A stretch of DNA of 64,000 nucleotides from assembly GCA_900753315.1 (NCBI GenBank), contig CAADYP010000003.1, forward strand, positions 4,960 through 68,959, in the 5' to 3' direction. The translations under genes and the position numbers were made by a program. The notes beneath the pieces are model-generated. The model saw only the letters and a list, made by a program, of their open reading frames with translations, searched no databases and had not been told where the DNA came from. This DNA is from Clostridia bacterium. Lineage in GTDB: Bacteria; Bacillota; Clostridia; Christensenellales; UBA1242. Of this stretch, positions 16,482 through 25,181 are shown one piece after another; position 1 is the stretch's first letter, and every line of letters starts with the position of its first letter.

Positions 16482-16489
16482 TCTTATGA

Positions 16490-16556
16490 CTCTGGGGTTA
16501 ACAAACCTCTTATAAATTTGAATTTTATTTAAAACTAGGGCAAGTGCCCAAAAAGG
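16490..16556 (+). other. Two small hairpins in the rpoA-rplQ gap
   Basis: GGGGTT/AACCTC (around 16494-16510, with wobble) and GGGC-AAGT-GCCC (16539-16550) lie between rpoA and rplQ. The gaps elsewhere in the operon are under 25 bases. They may be processing or regulatory sites for rplQ; no known element was recognised. Confidence 0.3.
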
Positions 16557-16565
16557 AGCAAAATT

Positions 16566-17075
16566 ATGGCTAACGATAAATTAGGTAGACCTTCAAAAGA
16601 AAGAAATGCAATGCTTCGCGGACAAGTTTCTTCTCTTCTTTGGAACGGCAAGCTTGAAACAACTTTGGCTAAGGCTAAATCTACAGCAAGACAAGCAGAA
16701 AAGATTATCACTCTTGCAGTAAACAGTTATGAAGACAATGTTAAGGTTGTTAAAGAAATCAAGGGTGCTGATGGCAAGAAGACAAAAACTGAAGTTGTCA
16801 ATGATGGACCTAAAAAACTTGCAGCAAGAAGAAAAATCATGAGCTATGTTTATGATTTGCAAGAACAAAGAAAACCAAAAGAATCTATCACAGCATTCAA
16901 AGCTCGTATTGAAGGAATCGATCACCCAATCGTTGAAAAGATTTTCAATGTATATGCACCAAAGTATGCAGAAAAGACAAAGACAAATGGACAAGGTGGT
17001 GGTTATACAAGAATCACAAAACTTGGTCTTCGTCGTGGTGATGCAGCTGAAATGGCTATTGTTGAATTGGTGTAA
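16566..17075 (+). CDS. rplQ: 50S ribosomal protein L17 with an internal insertion
   Basis: L17 lies near the tunnel exit. The protein is 169 residues, against 115-130 in most bacteria. The N-terminal part (ERNAMLRGQVSSLLWNGKLETTLAKAK) and the C-terminal GGGYTRITKLGLRRGDAAEMAIVELV match the family. Between about residues 55 and 120 is a Lys-rich insert including GADGKKTKTEVVNDG. It is the last gene of the superoperon and is followed by a terminator. Confidence 0.96.
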   Translation: MANDKLGRPSKERNAMLRGQVSSLLWNGKLETTLAKAKSTARQAEKIITLAVNSYEDNVKVVKEIKGADGKKTKTEVVNDGPKKLAARRKIMSYVYDLQEQRKPKESITAFKARIEGIDHPIVEKIFNVYAPKYAEKTKTNGQGGGYTRITKLGLRRGDAAEMAIVELV

Positions 17076-17091
17076 TTTAACAATTTATTAT

Positions 17092-17126
17092 AAAAAATTC
17101 TTCCAATATTTTGGGAGATTTTTTAT
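17092..17126 (+). terminator. Terminator of the ribosomal superoperon
   Basis: CTTCC pairs with GGGAG (one wobble), flanked by A-rich and T-rich arms and followed by TTTTTTATTTT. It starts 17 bases after the rplQ stop. Confidence 0.7.
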
Positions 17127-17470
17127 TTTAAAATCAATTTTTATTTAATTATTTTTCTTTATAATTTAATTTTTAAAAAATATAAAAAAATCGATTTATT
17201 TTATATTTAATTTATATTTTTATTATTTAATTTAATATTTTTTTTGATTTCTAAGATATTTTTAAATTTATATAATAAATATTGAGTTTTAATAGGAAAA
17301 TAGGGAAGAATAATTGATTTTTATATTACATAAATTGATATTTTTATTAAAATAAAATACCAATAAATTAAAAAAACTATAAAATTATCAAAAAAATGGG
17401 AATTATTTAATCAAAATAATAATAAAAATATATTTTTAATTAAATGATTTATTAAAAGCGAAAAAAACAA
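17127..17470. other. Extremely A/T-rich non-coding stretch
   Basis: These 344 bases have long runs of only A and T and very few G or C. No reading frame, RNA gene, clear promoter or repeat array was found. It separates the superoperon from pnuC. Confidence 0.7.
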
Positions 17471-18265
17471 ATGAAAAAAATTAAAGAATTTTTTGGATAT
17501 TTTTCAGTATATGAGTATTGCTGGTTTTTCACAATAACAGTGCTTGCATTTGTCTTTGCTTTTCTCTTCCCAGAAGAAGATGTTGGCGGAGTGAATGGAA
17601 AAGTGATTATGGCACTTTACCTTGTTGATGTGTTCAGTAATATTTTGTGTGAGTTGTTGATATCAAAGCAGAGCAAGTGGAACTTTATTGTCTCTCTTGT
17701 TGTTGAAGCAACAGAAATTGCAATTTGTATTGTGTGTGCTTATAGATTTGCAACTATGGCTACAACAATCTTCTTTTGGATTCCTATTGACATCATAAGT
17801 TTTATTATGTGGAATAAACATAAAGAAAAGAATGATGAAAGAAAGACTGAAGTAAGAAGACTTAAAGGTTGGCAAGAAGTTTTGGTTATAGCAGGCATCG
17901 TTGTGTGGACTGCCGTTGTTGGATATATTTTGACATTGATCGATGTTGAAGATGGAATTTTGTCTGACAATCCACTTATGGAAAAAATTGTTTGCTATAT
18001 TGATGCATGTTGCAGTGCTGTTGGTGTGGCAAATGGTTTGTTTATTTTGTTTAGATTGAGAGAACAGTGGATTGCATGGTATATTAGCGCAATTCTTGAA
18101 ACGGCAATGAACATCATGGCTGGGCAATGGGTTTTGCTTGTCCTTAAAGCAGGATATCTCACAAACACTACATATGGCTACATAATGTGGACAAAGAGTA
18201 TTAAAAGTTATGAAGATACTGTTGACGCAAAAATTATGAAAATACTGAAAACAGAATTGAAATAG
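17471..18265 (+). CDS. pnuC: PnuC-type nicotinamide riboside (vitamin) transporter
   Basis: PnuC proteins carry nicotinamide riboside across the plasma membrane by facilitated diffusion. The 264 residues hold about seven or eight hydrophobic helices. The C-terminal half has the family pattern: REQWIAWYISAILETAMNI, a second Trp-rich helix and GYLTNTTYGYIMWTK at the end. Relatives carry thiamine or riboflavin, so the substrate is inferred. No riboswitch was seen upstream, and no Shine-Dalgarno site stands before the ATG. A terminator follows at once. Confidence 0.85.
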   Translation: MKKIKEFFGYFSVYEYCWFFTITVLAFVFAFLFPEEDVGGVNGKVIMALYLVDVFSNILCELLISKQSKWNFIVSLVVEATEIAICIVCAYRFATMATTIFFWIPIDIISFIMWNKHKEKNDERKTEVRRLKGWQEVLVIAGIVVWTAVVGYILTLIDVEDGILSDNPLMEKIVCYIDACCSAVGVANGLFILFRLREQWIAWYISAILETAMNIMAGQWVLLVLKAGYLTNTTYGYIMWTKSIKSYEDTVDAKIMKILKTELK

Positions 18266-18292
18266 ATGGGATTTTGCCTATCTATTTTTTTG
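18262..18292 (+). terminator. Terminator after pnuC
   Basis: ATAGATGGG (18262-18270) pairs with CCTATCTAT (18277-18285), with one wobble, then seven T. The stem includes the pnuC stop codon. Confidence 0.88.
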
Positions 18293-18316
18293 TTTCAAAT
18301 TTTGTTTTTGTTTGCA

Positions 18317-18327
18317 TATATAAAACT
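18317..18327 (+). promoter_or_regulatory. Probable -10 box for leaderless murB
   Basis: TATATA (18317-18322) ends 5 bases before the murB ATG, and no Shine-Dalgarno site is present. The transcript is therefore predicted to begin at or next to the start codon. The -35 region is T-rich and weak. Confidence 0.45.
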
Positions 18328-19239
18328 ATGTTTGAAGAATTTGAGAAAAAAGAGAATGATAGTTTAAAAAATTATTCCACTATCAAAATCGGAGGAAATG
18401 CAAAAGTTATTGTTTTTCCTAAAAATATCAACGAATTGATAGAAATTTTGAAAATTATCAAAAAAAACAAGCAAAAATATATTATTTTGGGAAATGGGAG
18501 CAATATCCTTTTCCCTGATAAGTTTTTTGAGGGGGTCGTTGTTTCTTTAAAAAACATTAACCATATTGAAAAGAAAGGAAAGTTTGTCTATGTTGGTGCA
18601 GGGGTAAATCTTTTTGCTTTGAATATTTCACTTGCAAACTTTGGTTTGTCTGGGCTTGAATGGTCTTATGGTATTCCAGCGTCTATGGGCGGATTTGTGA
18701 TTATGAATGGTGGCTGTTTTGAGCATGAAATTGGAGAGTTTGTTGAAGAACTTTTGGTTTTAAGAGATGAGAAACTTGAAATTTTAAAGAGAGAAAATTT
18801 GTTGTTCGAATATCGAAATTCAAATTTGAGAAAAGAAAAGTATATTGTTCTAAGCGTAAAATTGCGATTATTTAAAGAAAAAACACAAAAAATTCGTGAA
18901 AAAATGCAATTTTTCTATGATAAAAAGAAAAATAGTCAACCATGCGATTTGCCATCGCTTGGCAGTGTGTTTAAAAGAATTGATGCAAAAGAGACAATTT
19001 ATCCGGCAAAAATTATTGACAACTTGGGGCTAAAAGGTGTTAGAATAAATGGAGCAGAAATCTCAAAGAAACATGCTGGTTTTATTGTTAATGTTGGTGG
19101 AGCAACCTGCCAAGATGTTGTGAGGCTTGTCAAACTTGTCGAAGAAAAACTTGCACAAGTTGGAGTGTTTCCAGAGAGAGAAATTATTGTTCTGCAAGAC
19201 AAGGAGAATTGTTGTGAAAGCGGTTATACAAGTGGTTGA
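18328..19239 (+). CDS. murB: UDP-N-acetylenolpyruvoylglucosamine reductase
   Basis: MurB reduces UDP-GlcNAc-enolpyruvate to UDP-MurNAc with FAD and NADPH. The start is set at ATG 18328 because the preceding terminator covers the earlier in-frame codons. The 303 residues show the FAD region STIKIGGNAKVIVF, LGNGSNIL, YGIPASMGGFVIMNGGCFE and the catalytic Ser in PSLGSVFKR. The C-terminal Glu region reads FPEREIIVLQ. The end overlaps dtd by 26 bases. Confidence 0.95.
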   Translation: MFEEFEKKENDSLKNYSTIKIGGNAKVIVFPKNINELIEILKIIKKNKQKYIILGNGSNILFPDKFFEGVVVSLKNINHIEKKGKFVYVGAGVNLFALNISLANFGLSGLEWSYGIPASMGGFVIMNGGCFEHEIGEFVEELLVLRDEKLEILKRENLLFEYRNSNLRKEKYIVLSVKLRLFKEKTQKIREKMQFFYDKKKNSQPCDLPSLGSVFKRIDAKETIYPAKIIDNLGLKGVRINGAEISKKHAGFIVNVGGATCQDVVRLVKLVEEKLAQVGVFPEREIIVLQDKENCCESGYTSG

Positions 19240-19651
19240 TGATGCCAAATTGTCTGTAGATGAAAAACTTGTTTCAGAAATCAAAAAGGGGCTTGTTGTT
19301 TTCTTTTGTGTAGAGAAAAATGATGAAGAAGACAAGCTTGATTTTTTTGCAAAGAAGTTGGCGAATTTGAGGCTTTTTCCAGATGCCAATGGCAAAACAA
19401 ATTTGTCAGTTAAAGATGTTGGCGGAGAGATATTGCTTGTGTCTCAATTTACTTTAGCCGGAGAGTGTGAACATGGTAATCGTCCAAGTTTTATTACTGC
19501 CGAACTGCCAGAGCGTGCTAACGAAATGTATAAAAAACTTGGTAGCATTGTTGAAAAATATGACATTTCGGTTAAATACGGCGTTTTTGGTGCGGATATG
19601 AAAATAACTCAAACAAATGCTGGACCATTTACTGTTTTGCTTTCAAAATAG
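19214..19651 (+). CDS. dtd: D-aminoacyl-tRNA deacylase
   Basis: Dtd frees tRNA from D-amino acids. The start is the GTG at 19214, 7 bases after AAGGAG, and lies inside murB. This gives 145 residues, the family length. The two active-site motifs are present: SQFTLAGE (usually SQFTL) and the C-terminal NAGPFTVLL (usually NxGPVT). The family is a dimer that acts in the cytosol. It ends the murB-dtd unit before a terminator. Confidence 0.94.
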   Translation: MKAVIQVVDDAKLSVDEKLVSEIKKGLVVFFCVEKNDEEDKLDFFAKKLANLRLFPDANGKTNLSVKDVGGEILLVSQFTLAGECEHGNRPSFITAELPERANEMYKKLGSIVEKYDISVKYGVFGADMKITQTNAGPFTVLLSK

Positions 19652-19708
19652 CACTTTTGTTTGATTTTGCAGTATTAAATTTTATTTCCTATAAAATTTT
19701 TTGTATAT

Positions 19709-19736
19709 GTCCTATCAAAACGGTAGGACTTTTTTT
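19709..19736 (+). terminator. Terminator after murB-dtd
   Basis: GTCCTA (19709-19714) pairs with TAGGAC (19724-19729) and is followed by seven T. Confidence 0.85.
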
Positions 19737-19801
19737 ATATTTTCTGCTTATTGCAATAAAATAATATTATTAAATAAACATCTGCAGATTTATCAGTTTG
19801 C

Positions 19802-19830
19802 TTGAAAAAACTTTATAAAACTGCTACAAT
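19802..19830 (+). promoter_or_regulatory. Promoter of the PHP-whiA-dnaE-pfkA group
   Basis: TTGAAA (19802-19807), a 17-base spacer and TACAAT (19825-19830) precede an AAGGAG site and the ATG at 19849. Confidence 0.8.
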
Positions 19831-19848
19831 AATTGCAAGGAGAATTTT

Positions 19849-20610
19849 ATGCTTTTATACGGAGATTATCATACTCACACATTATATTCTAGACATCACC
19901 ATGGAAAGGGAACTGTTTTGGAAAATGCATCTGTTGCGGCAGATAAAGGGTTGAAGCAAATCGCCATAACTGACCATGGTTTTAATCATGAATTTTTTGG
20001 AATTAGAAGAAAAAATATTCCTTCTCTTCAAGAAGATATTTTAAACGCAAAAGAAATTACTGGCGTGGATATTTTGTTGGGAGTTGAGGCAAACATTATC
20101 TCTCTTGATGGTGATGTTGATGTCAAAGAAGAAGATTATGAATTTTTGGACATTTTGCTTATGGGATATCACAAAATGGTGCATACAAATTCAATGAAAG
20201 ACAAATTTTTGCTTTGCTGGGCAAACAATCTTGGCAAAAATTTTCGTCCAAGCAAAGAAAGAATAAACAGAAACACAACTGCATTTTTGAAAGCGCTTGA
20301 CAAATATCCTATTGATGTCATTACTCATCTTAATTATGGCTTTCAAACGGATACAGTTGCGGTTGCAAAAATGGCAAAGCAAAAAGGCGTTTTTGTTGAA
20401 CTTAATGGGAAAAGAATAAACTTTACTGAAGAAGAAATTGAAATTATGATTTCAGAAGGTGTTAAGTTTATTGTAAACTCTGATGCACACACACCAGAAA
20501 GAGTTGGCGAAGTCAACAATGGTATGAATTTGATTTATAAATATGACATACCTTTGTCACAAGTTGCAAACATTGACAAATTGCCAAAATTTCACAAGAA
20601 AAGAGGATAA
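19849..20610 (+). CDS. PHP-domain phosphoesterase (YcdX/histidinol-phosphatase-like)
   Basis: This is a PHP metal-dependent hydrolase of 253 residues. The metal ligands are visible: GDYHTHTLYSRH at the start, ITDHGFNHE near 41, GVEANI near 75 and NSDAHT near 213, with HLNYG in between. The family removes phosphate from small molecules; the true substrate is unknown. In many Clostridia a PHP gene sits with rapZ, yvcK and whiA. Here only whiA follows, 6 bases later. No other histidine genes are present, so histidine synthesis is unlikely. Confidence 0.85.
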   Translation: MLLYGDYHTHTLYSRHHHGKGTVLENASVAADKGLKQIAITDHGFNHEFFGIRRKNIPSLQEDILNAKEITGVDILLGVEANIISLDGDVDVKEEDYEFLDILLMGYHKMVHTNSMKDKFLLCWANNLGKNFRPSKERINRNTTAFLKALDKYPIDVITHLNYGFQTDTVAVAKMAKQKGVFVELNGKRINFTEEEIEIMISEGVKFIVNSDAHTPERVGEVNNGMNLIYKYDIPLSQVANIDKLPKFHKKRG

Positions 20611-20616
20611 AATTTT

Positions 20617-21579
20617 ATGAGTTTTTCAAGACAATCAAAAGAAGAGATTTTGAAAACTGATATAGAGGACGATGCTGCTGCTCTTTCTTTTTTGTCGGGA
20701 CTTATTCATTCTTGTGGAGAGATTGAGAAAAAAAACAACAAAATTTTTATTAAAATTATTTCAGATGTTGAAAAACTTTTTGGTTTTTGCCAAAAGATAA
20801 TCAAAAGACTTTATGGTGACGATGTTGAGGCTGAAGTTGGAGAAAATTACAACATAAACAAAAATACTTTCTATGAAATTTCATTTGAGGTCGAAAAATT
20901 TAAAAGACTTTTTATGGATATAGGGATTATTGATTTTTCGGATGGACTTTCTTTCAATTTTGATATAGACAAAAATTTGCTTTTGGAAGATGACTCCAAA
21001 AGAGCATTTGTCAAGGGAGTATATATTGGGGCGAGCACTTCAAGCATAAAACTTTCATCAGATACCTATCAAAGTTGTGGCTCTGGCTATCATATGGAGT
21101 TTGTTTCTCAAAGCCACAAGTTTTTGTTAGACTTTTCTAGCATTTTGGCAGAGTATAACATTATTGGGAAGATTTTTGAGAGAAAAAATTCGTTTGTGCT
21201 TTATATAAAAGATGTCAACACAATTCAAGATTTGTTAGCTTTGGTTGGGGCAAACGAAAGTGTTTTGAATTTGAGCAACGAAATAATAACGAGAGAATTG
21301 CGAAACAAAGTCAACAGGCAGGTAAATTGCATCAATGCAAACATAAACAAAACTGTTGAAGCGAGTTTGAAGCAGGTTGCGGCAATAAACACAATTATAA
21401 ACACAATCGGTTTGGATAGTTTGTCAGAAGACTTGCAAGAAGTTGCAGTTTTGCGTCTTGCAAACCAAGAAGAGAGCCTTGACGAACTTTTGAAGTTGTC
21501 AACAATCAAATTGACAAGATCTGGGCTTAATCACAGATTTAGAAAATTGCTTAAAATTGCAAAAACTTTGGAGGAATGA
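20617..21579 (+). CDS. whiA: DNA-binding protein WhiA
   Basis: WhiA is a regulator found across Gram-positive bacteria and linked to cell division and, in Streptomyces, to sporulation. The 320 residues have an N-terminal homing-endonuclease-like fold (SFSRQSKEEIL, then AALSFLSGLIHSCG) and a C-terminal helix-turn-helix with SEDLQEVAVLRLANQEESLDE and TRSGLNHRFRKL. Its TGA stop overlaps the first ATG of dnaE, so the two genes are coupled. Confidence 0.95.
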   Translation: MSFSRQSKEEILKTDIEDDAAALSFLSGLIHSCGEIEKKNNKIFIKIISDVEKLFGFCQKIIKRLYGDDVEAEVGENYNINKNTFYEISFEVEKFKRLFMDIGIIDFSDGLSFNFDIDKNLLLEDDSKRAFVKGVYIGASTSSIKLSSDTYQSCGSGYHMEFVSQSHKFLLDFSSILAEYNIIGKIFERKNSFVLYIKDVNTIQDLLALVGANESVLNLSNEIITRELRNKVNRQVNCINANINKTVEASLKQVAAINTIINTIGLDSLSEDLQEVAVLRLANQEESLDELLKLSTIKLTRSGLNHRFRKLLKIAKTLEE

Positions 21580-24500
21580 TGAAAGATTTTGTTCATTTGC
21601 ATGTGCATACTGAATTTTCGTTGTTGGATGGAATTGCAAGAATAAACAAATTGGTAGACATAACCAAAGAACGTGGTTATAGTGCTGTTGCTATCACTGA
21701 CCACGGCAATATGTATGGAACTTTGCAATTTTTTGAAGAGTGCATAAAAGCAGGGATAAAACCAATTATTGGTTGTGAGTTTTATATTTGCAACGATTTA
21801 CATAGAAAGCAAGGCAAAGATGACATTGGTCATATTATTTTGCTCGCAAAAAATGATGAAGGCTATCACAATTTGATGAAGCTTAACGAAGTCGCTTTTT
21901 GTGAAGGTTTTTATTATAAGCCACGTATTGACTATGAGACTTTGAAGGCACATAGCGAAGGGATTATTTGCCTTTCTGCTTGTCTTGCTGGACATATCCC
22001 AACACTCATTTTGCAAAGAAGATTTGATGAAGCAGATGCTTTGGCATTGAAACTTAAATCAATGTTTGCAGAAGGAGATTTTTATCTTGAAATCCAAAAC
22101 CATGGTATTCCAGAGCAAAAACTTGTAAATCAATATCTTGCCGAAATGTCAAAGAAATTGGGCATCAAAATGGTTGCAACAAACGATGTGCATTATCTTT
22201 ATAAAGAAGACGCAGAGATGCAAGATGTTTTGATGTGTGTGCAGATGGGTAAATTTCTTGATGACACAGATAGAATGAAATTTTCTACTGATGAATTTTA
22301 CCTTAAAGATTATGACGAAATGATGCAAGCAATGGAGGGGTTTGAAGATGCCGTTGCAAACACTGTTGAAATTGCTGAAAAATGCAATGTTACAATAAAG
22401 ACAAAATCTTTGGGCGAAATCCCTGGGATTGATCCAAAATACAAACTTCCTGCATCAAAAAACTATATTCCAGTTTACAAGACAATAACGGGCGAAGAAC
22501 CATATGATTTCTTGCGTAGAATCTCTTTTGAAGGTTTACACAAGAAATATAAAGAAGTTACACAAGATTTGATTGACAGGCTTGAAATGGAACTTGAAAT
22601 TATTTCATCGCAAGGCTTTGTAGAATACTTCTTGATTGTGTGGGATTATATCAATTATGCAGAAAACCAAGGCATTCCGGTTGGACCAGGAAGAGGAAGC
22701 GGTGCTGGAAGTTTGGTTGCTTACTGTTCGGGTATTACAAAAATTGACCCAATCAGATATAGTTTGTTCTTTGAAAGATTTATCAACAAAGAACGTGTTT
22801 CCATGCCCGACTTTGACGTTGACTTTTGTATGGATAGACGTGGAGAAGTTATTGAATATGTCAAAAGACGTTATGGAGTTGACCATGTGGCTGGTATCGG
22901 CACTTTTGGGTGTATGCAAGCCAAAAATGCCATCAGAGATGTTGGAAGAGTTTTGAGAATTCCAAATCCAGATGTCATTAAAATTACAAAACTTATTCCA
23001 AACAAATTGCCTGACGGAATCAAAAAACCACCTGTTTTGAAATATTATTTTGGGACAACTGGCAAGCCAGAAAATGACAAATACATCATTCCAGAGCTTC
23101 GAGAACTTTATGACAATGATGAAAGCATAAAAAAAATTGCAGACATGGCGATCAAACTTGAAGGTGTGCCAAGAAACACATCTCAACATGCCTGTGGTGT
23201 TTTGATTGCACCAGAACCAGTTGCGAATTTTGTGCCTGTTGCAAAAACAGACAATGAGCGTGTTACTCAATATAGCATGATAGAGCTTGAACATCTTGGA
23301 CTTTTGAAAATGGACTTTTTGGGATTGAGAACATTGACAGACATCAAGAAAACGTGTGATTATATTTATAAAAATTATGGAAAGCGAATTGATTTTTATG
23401 ATATGTCTTATGATGACCCAAAAGTTTTTGAAATGCTTTCCGAAGGCAAAACTGATGCTGTTTTCCAACTTGAAAGTGCTGGTTTTAAAAAGTTTATGAA
23501 AGAACTTAAACCAACCTGTTTGGAAGATATTATCGCCGGAGTGTCACTTTATCGTCCAGGTCCTATGGATTCTATTCCAAAATTTGTTAAAAACAAACAA
23601 AATCCTGATGAAGTTGTTTATGATGACCCTTGTCTTGAAAACATCTTGGACGTAACTTATGGCTGTATTGTTTATCAAGAACAAGTTATGAAAATCGTTC
23701 AAGTTATGGGTGGTTACAGTTTGGGACAAGCCGACAACATCCGCCGTATCATGGGTAAAAAACAAGTCGATAAAATTGACAAAGAAAGAGAAAAATTTAT
23801 CAATGGTTGGCAAGACCCAGAAGGCAAAAAGAGTATTCCTGGTGCGGTTAAATTGGGACATGACCCAGCAGTTGCGGACAAAATTTTTAATGAAATGAAA
23901 GAATTTGCTAAATACGCGTTTAACAAATCGCACGCGGCTGCTTATGCACATGTAACATATCAAACTGCATATTTGAAGTGCTATTATGAAACAGAATTTA
24001 TTACTGCCATTTTGAACGACAGAATCACAAATGCTGACGACATCACAAAATATGTTTCTTTTGCAAGAAGCGAAGGCATAAAAGTTTTGCCACCAGATAT
24101 AAACAAGAGTTTGACATATTTCAATGTTGAAGACCATGCAATACGTTTTGGACTTGGCGGTCTTAAACATGTTGGAACAGCACTTACAGACAGCATCATA
24201 AAAGAAAGAGAAGAAAACGGCGAGTTTAAGAGTTTTGATGACTTTATTACAAGAGCGGTGAAAGTTGGCGTAAACAAAAAAGCTATTGAATGTTTGATTT
24301 TAAGTGGTGCGTTTGATGCTTTTGGACATTCTCGTTCTCAATATATGGCAGTTTATGAGAAAGTTGTTGAAAGAGCGGTTAAAGACAAGAAGAGCAACCA
24401 AATTGGGCAAATGTCTTTCTTTGGAGAGAACAAACTTGAAGATACAATTGATTATCCTGACATCAAAGAATTTAACAAGAAAACGCTTCTTAAATATGAA

Positions 24501-25166
24501 AGAGAAATCATTGGAGTATACTTGTCTGGACACCCATTGCAAGATTATGTTAAGAAATTTGATAACTACACTTTGACATCTGATATGCTTGCCGATACAC
24601 AAAGTGATGAAATGTCCGAAGATGAAAATTTTGAGGGTGAAGCGACAAGTGAAACCAATTTGCAAGATGGACAACCATTTGTTTGTGGTGGAATTATCAC
24701 AGCTGTGAGCAAGAAACGTTCAAAGTCTGGCAGAGATATGTGTTATTTGAAATTGGAAGATTTGAAAGGAACGATTGAAATAACATTCTTCTCAAACGCT
24801 TTCTCAAAATATAGAAATGTACTTGAAGAAGACAATTTGGTTACCATCAAAGGCAGAATAAACATTCGTGACGGAATGCCACCATCTGCGGTTGGTGAAG
24901 TTGTTATGCTTTGGAAAGACGAAGAGGAAAGAGCAGAAAAAGAGAAGCCAAAAGAGAGACTTTGTTTGAGATTTGATACGAAAAATCCAGACATTTACAG
25001 CAAAGTAAAAAACTCTATTGCTTCATATCCAGGCGAGACGCAAGTTGTGATAAAGTGCACTTCATCAGGCAAAGTGTTTGTTTATCAACAACAAGCGAAA
25101 GTTAACAACTATTTGGTAAATGAACTTAGCGGAATCATTGGCAATGAAAACATTGTAGTCCAATAA
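21579..25166 (+). CDS. dnaE: DNA polymerase III alpha subunit (DnaE)
   Basis: DnaE is a replicative polymerase subunit. The second of two adjacent ATGs is preferred for its spacing to GGAGG. The 1195 residues begin with a PHP domain (DFVHLHVHTEFSLLDG, ITDHGNMYG). The palm holds the catalytic aspartates in PDFDVDFC near residue 409, and GPGRGSGAGS lies near 373. Then come the beta-binding region and a C-terminal OB fold (GGIITAVSKKRSKSGRDM). It lies between whiA and pfkA; a dnaE-pfkA pairing is common in Firmicutes. Confidence 0.97.
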   Translation: MKDFVHLHVHTEFSLLDGIARINKLVDITKERGYSAVAITDHGNMYGTLQFFEECIKAGIKPIIGCEFYICNDLHRKQGKDDIGHIILLAKNDEGYHNLMKLNEVAFCEGFYYKPRIDYETLKAHSEGIICLSACLAGHIPTLILQRRFDEADALALKLKSMFAEGDFYLEIQNHGIPEQKLVNQYLAEMSKKLGIKMVATNDVHYLYKEDAEMQDVLMCVQMGKFLDDTDRMKFSTDEFYLKDYDEMMQAMEGFEDAVANTVEIAEKCNVTIKTKSLGEIPGIDPKYKLPASKNYIPVYKTITGEEPYDFLRRISFEGLHKKYKEVTQDLIDRLEMELEIISSQGFVEYFLIVWDYINYAENQGIPVGPGRGSGAGSLVAYCSGITKIDPIRYSLFFERFINKERVSMPDFDVDFCMDRRGEVIEYVKRRYGVDHVAGIGTFGCMQAKNAIRDVGRVLRIPNPDVIKITKLIPNKLPDGIKKPPVLKYYFGTTGKPENDKYIIPELRELYDNDESIKKIADMAIKLEGVPRNTSQHACGVLIAPEPVANFVPVAKTDNERVTQYSMIELEHLGLLKMDFLGLRTLTDIKKTCDYIYKNYGKRIDFYDMSYDDPKVFEMLSEGKTDAVFQLESAGFKKFMKELKPTCLEDIIAGVSLYRPGPMDSIPKFVKNKQNPDEVVYDDPCLENILDVTYGCIVYQEQVMKIVQVMGGYSLGQADNIRRIMGKKQVDKIDKEREKFINGWQDPEGKKSIPGAVKLGHDPAVADKIFNEMKEFAKYAFNKSHAAAYAHVTYQTAYLKCYYETEFITAILNDRITNADDITKYVSFARSEGIKVLPPDINKSLTYFNVEDHAIRFGLGGLKHVGTALTDSIIKEREENGEFKSFDDFITRAVKVGVNKKAIECLILSGAFDAFGHSRSQYMAVYEKVVERAVKDKKSNQIGQMSFFGENKLEDTIDYPDIKEFNKKTLLKYEREIIGVYLSGHPLQDYVKKFDNYTLTSDMLADTQSDEMSEDENFEGEATSETNLQDGQPFVCGGIITAVSKKRSKSGRDMCYLKLEDLKGTIEITFFSNAFSKYRNVLEEDNLVTIKGRINIRDGMPPSAVGEVVMLWKDEEERAEKEKPKERLCLRFDTKNPDIYSKVKNSIASYPGETQVVIKCTSSGKVFVYQQQAKVNNYLVNELSGIIGNENIVVQ

Positions 25167-25181
25167 TTTTAAGGAAAACCT

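Noticed and set aside
17441..17471. Leaderless start considered for pnuC
   Set aside because: No convincing -10 box lies 5-7 bases before the ATG, although a Shine-Dalgarno site is also missing.
22605..23468. A 287-codon open frame on the minus strand
   Set aside because: It lies inside dnaE in antisense and has no ribosome site or recognisable motif.
20617..25166. Possible use of TGA as tryptophan (Mollicute-like code), considered because of the low GC
   Set aside because: whiA and other genes end with TGA, and conserved tryptophans are TGG, so the standard bacterial code applies.
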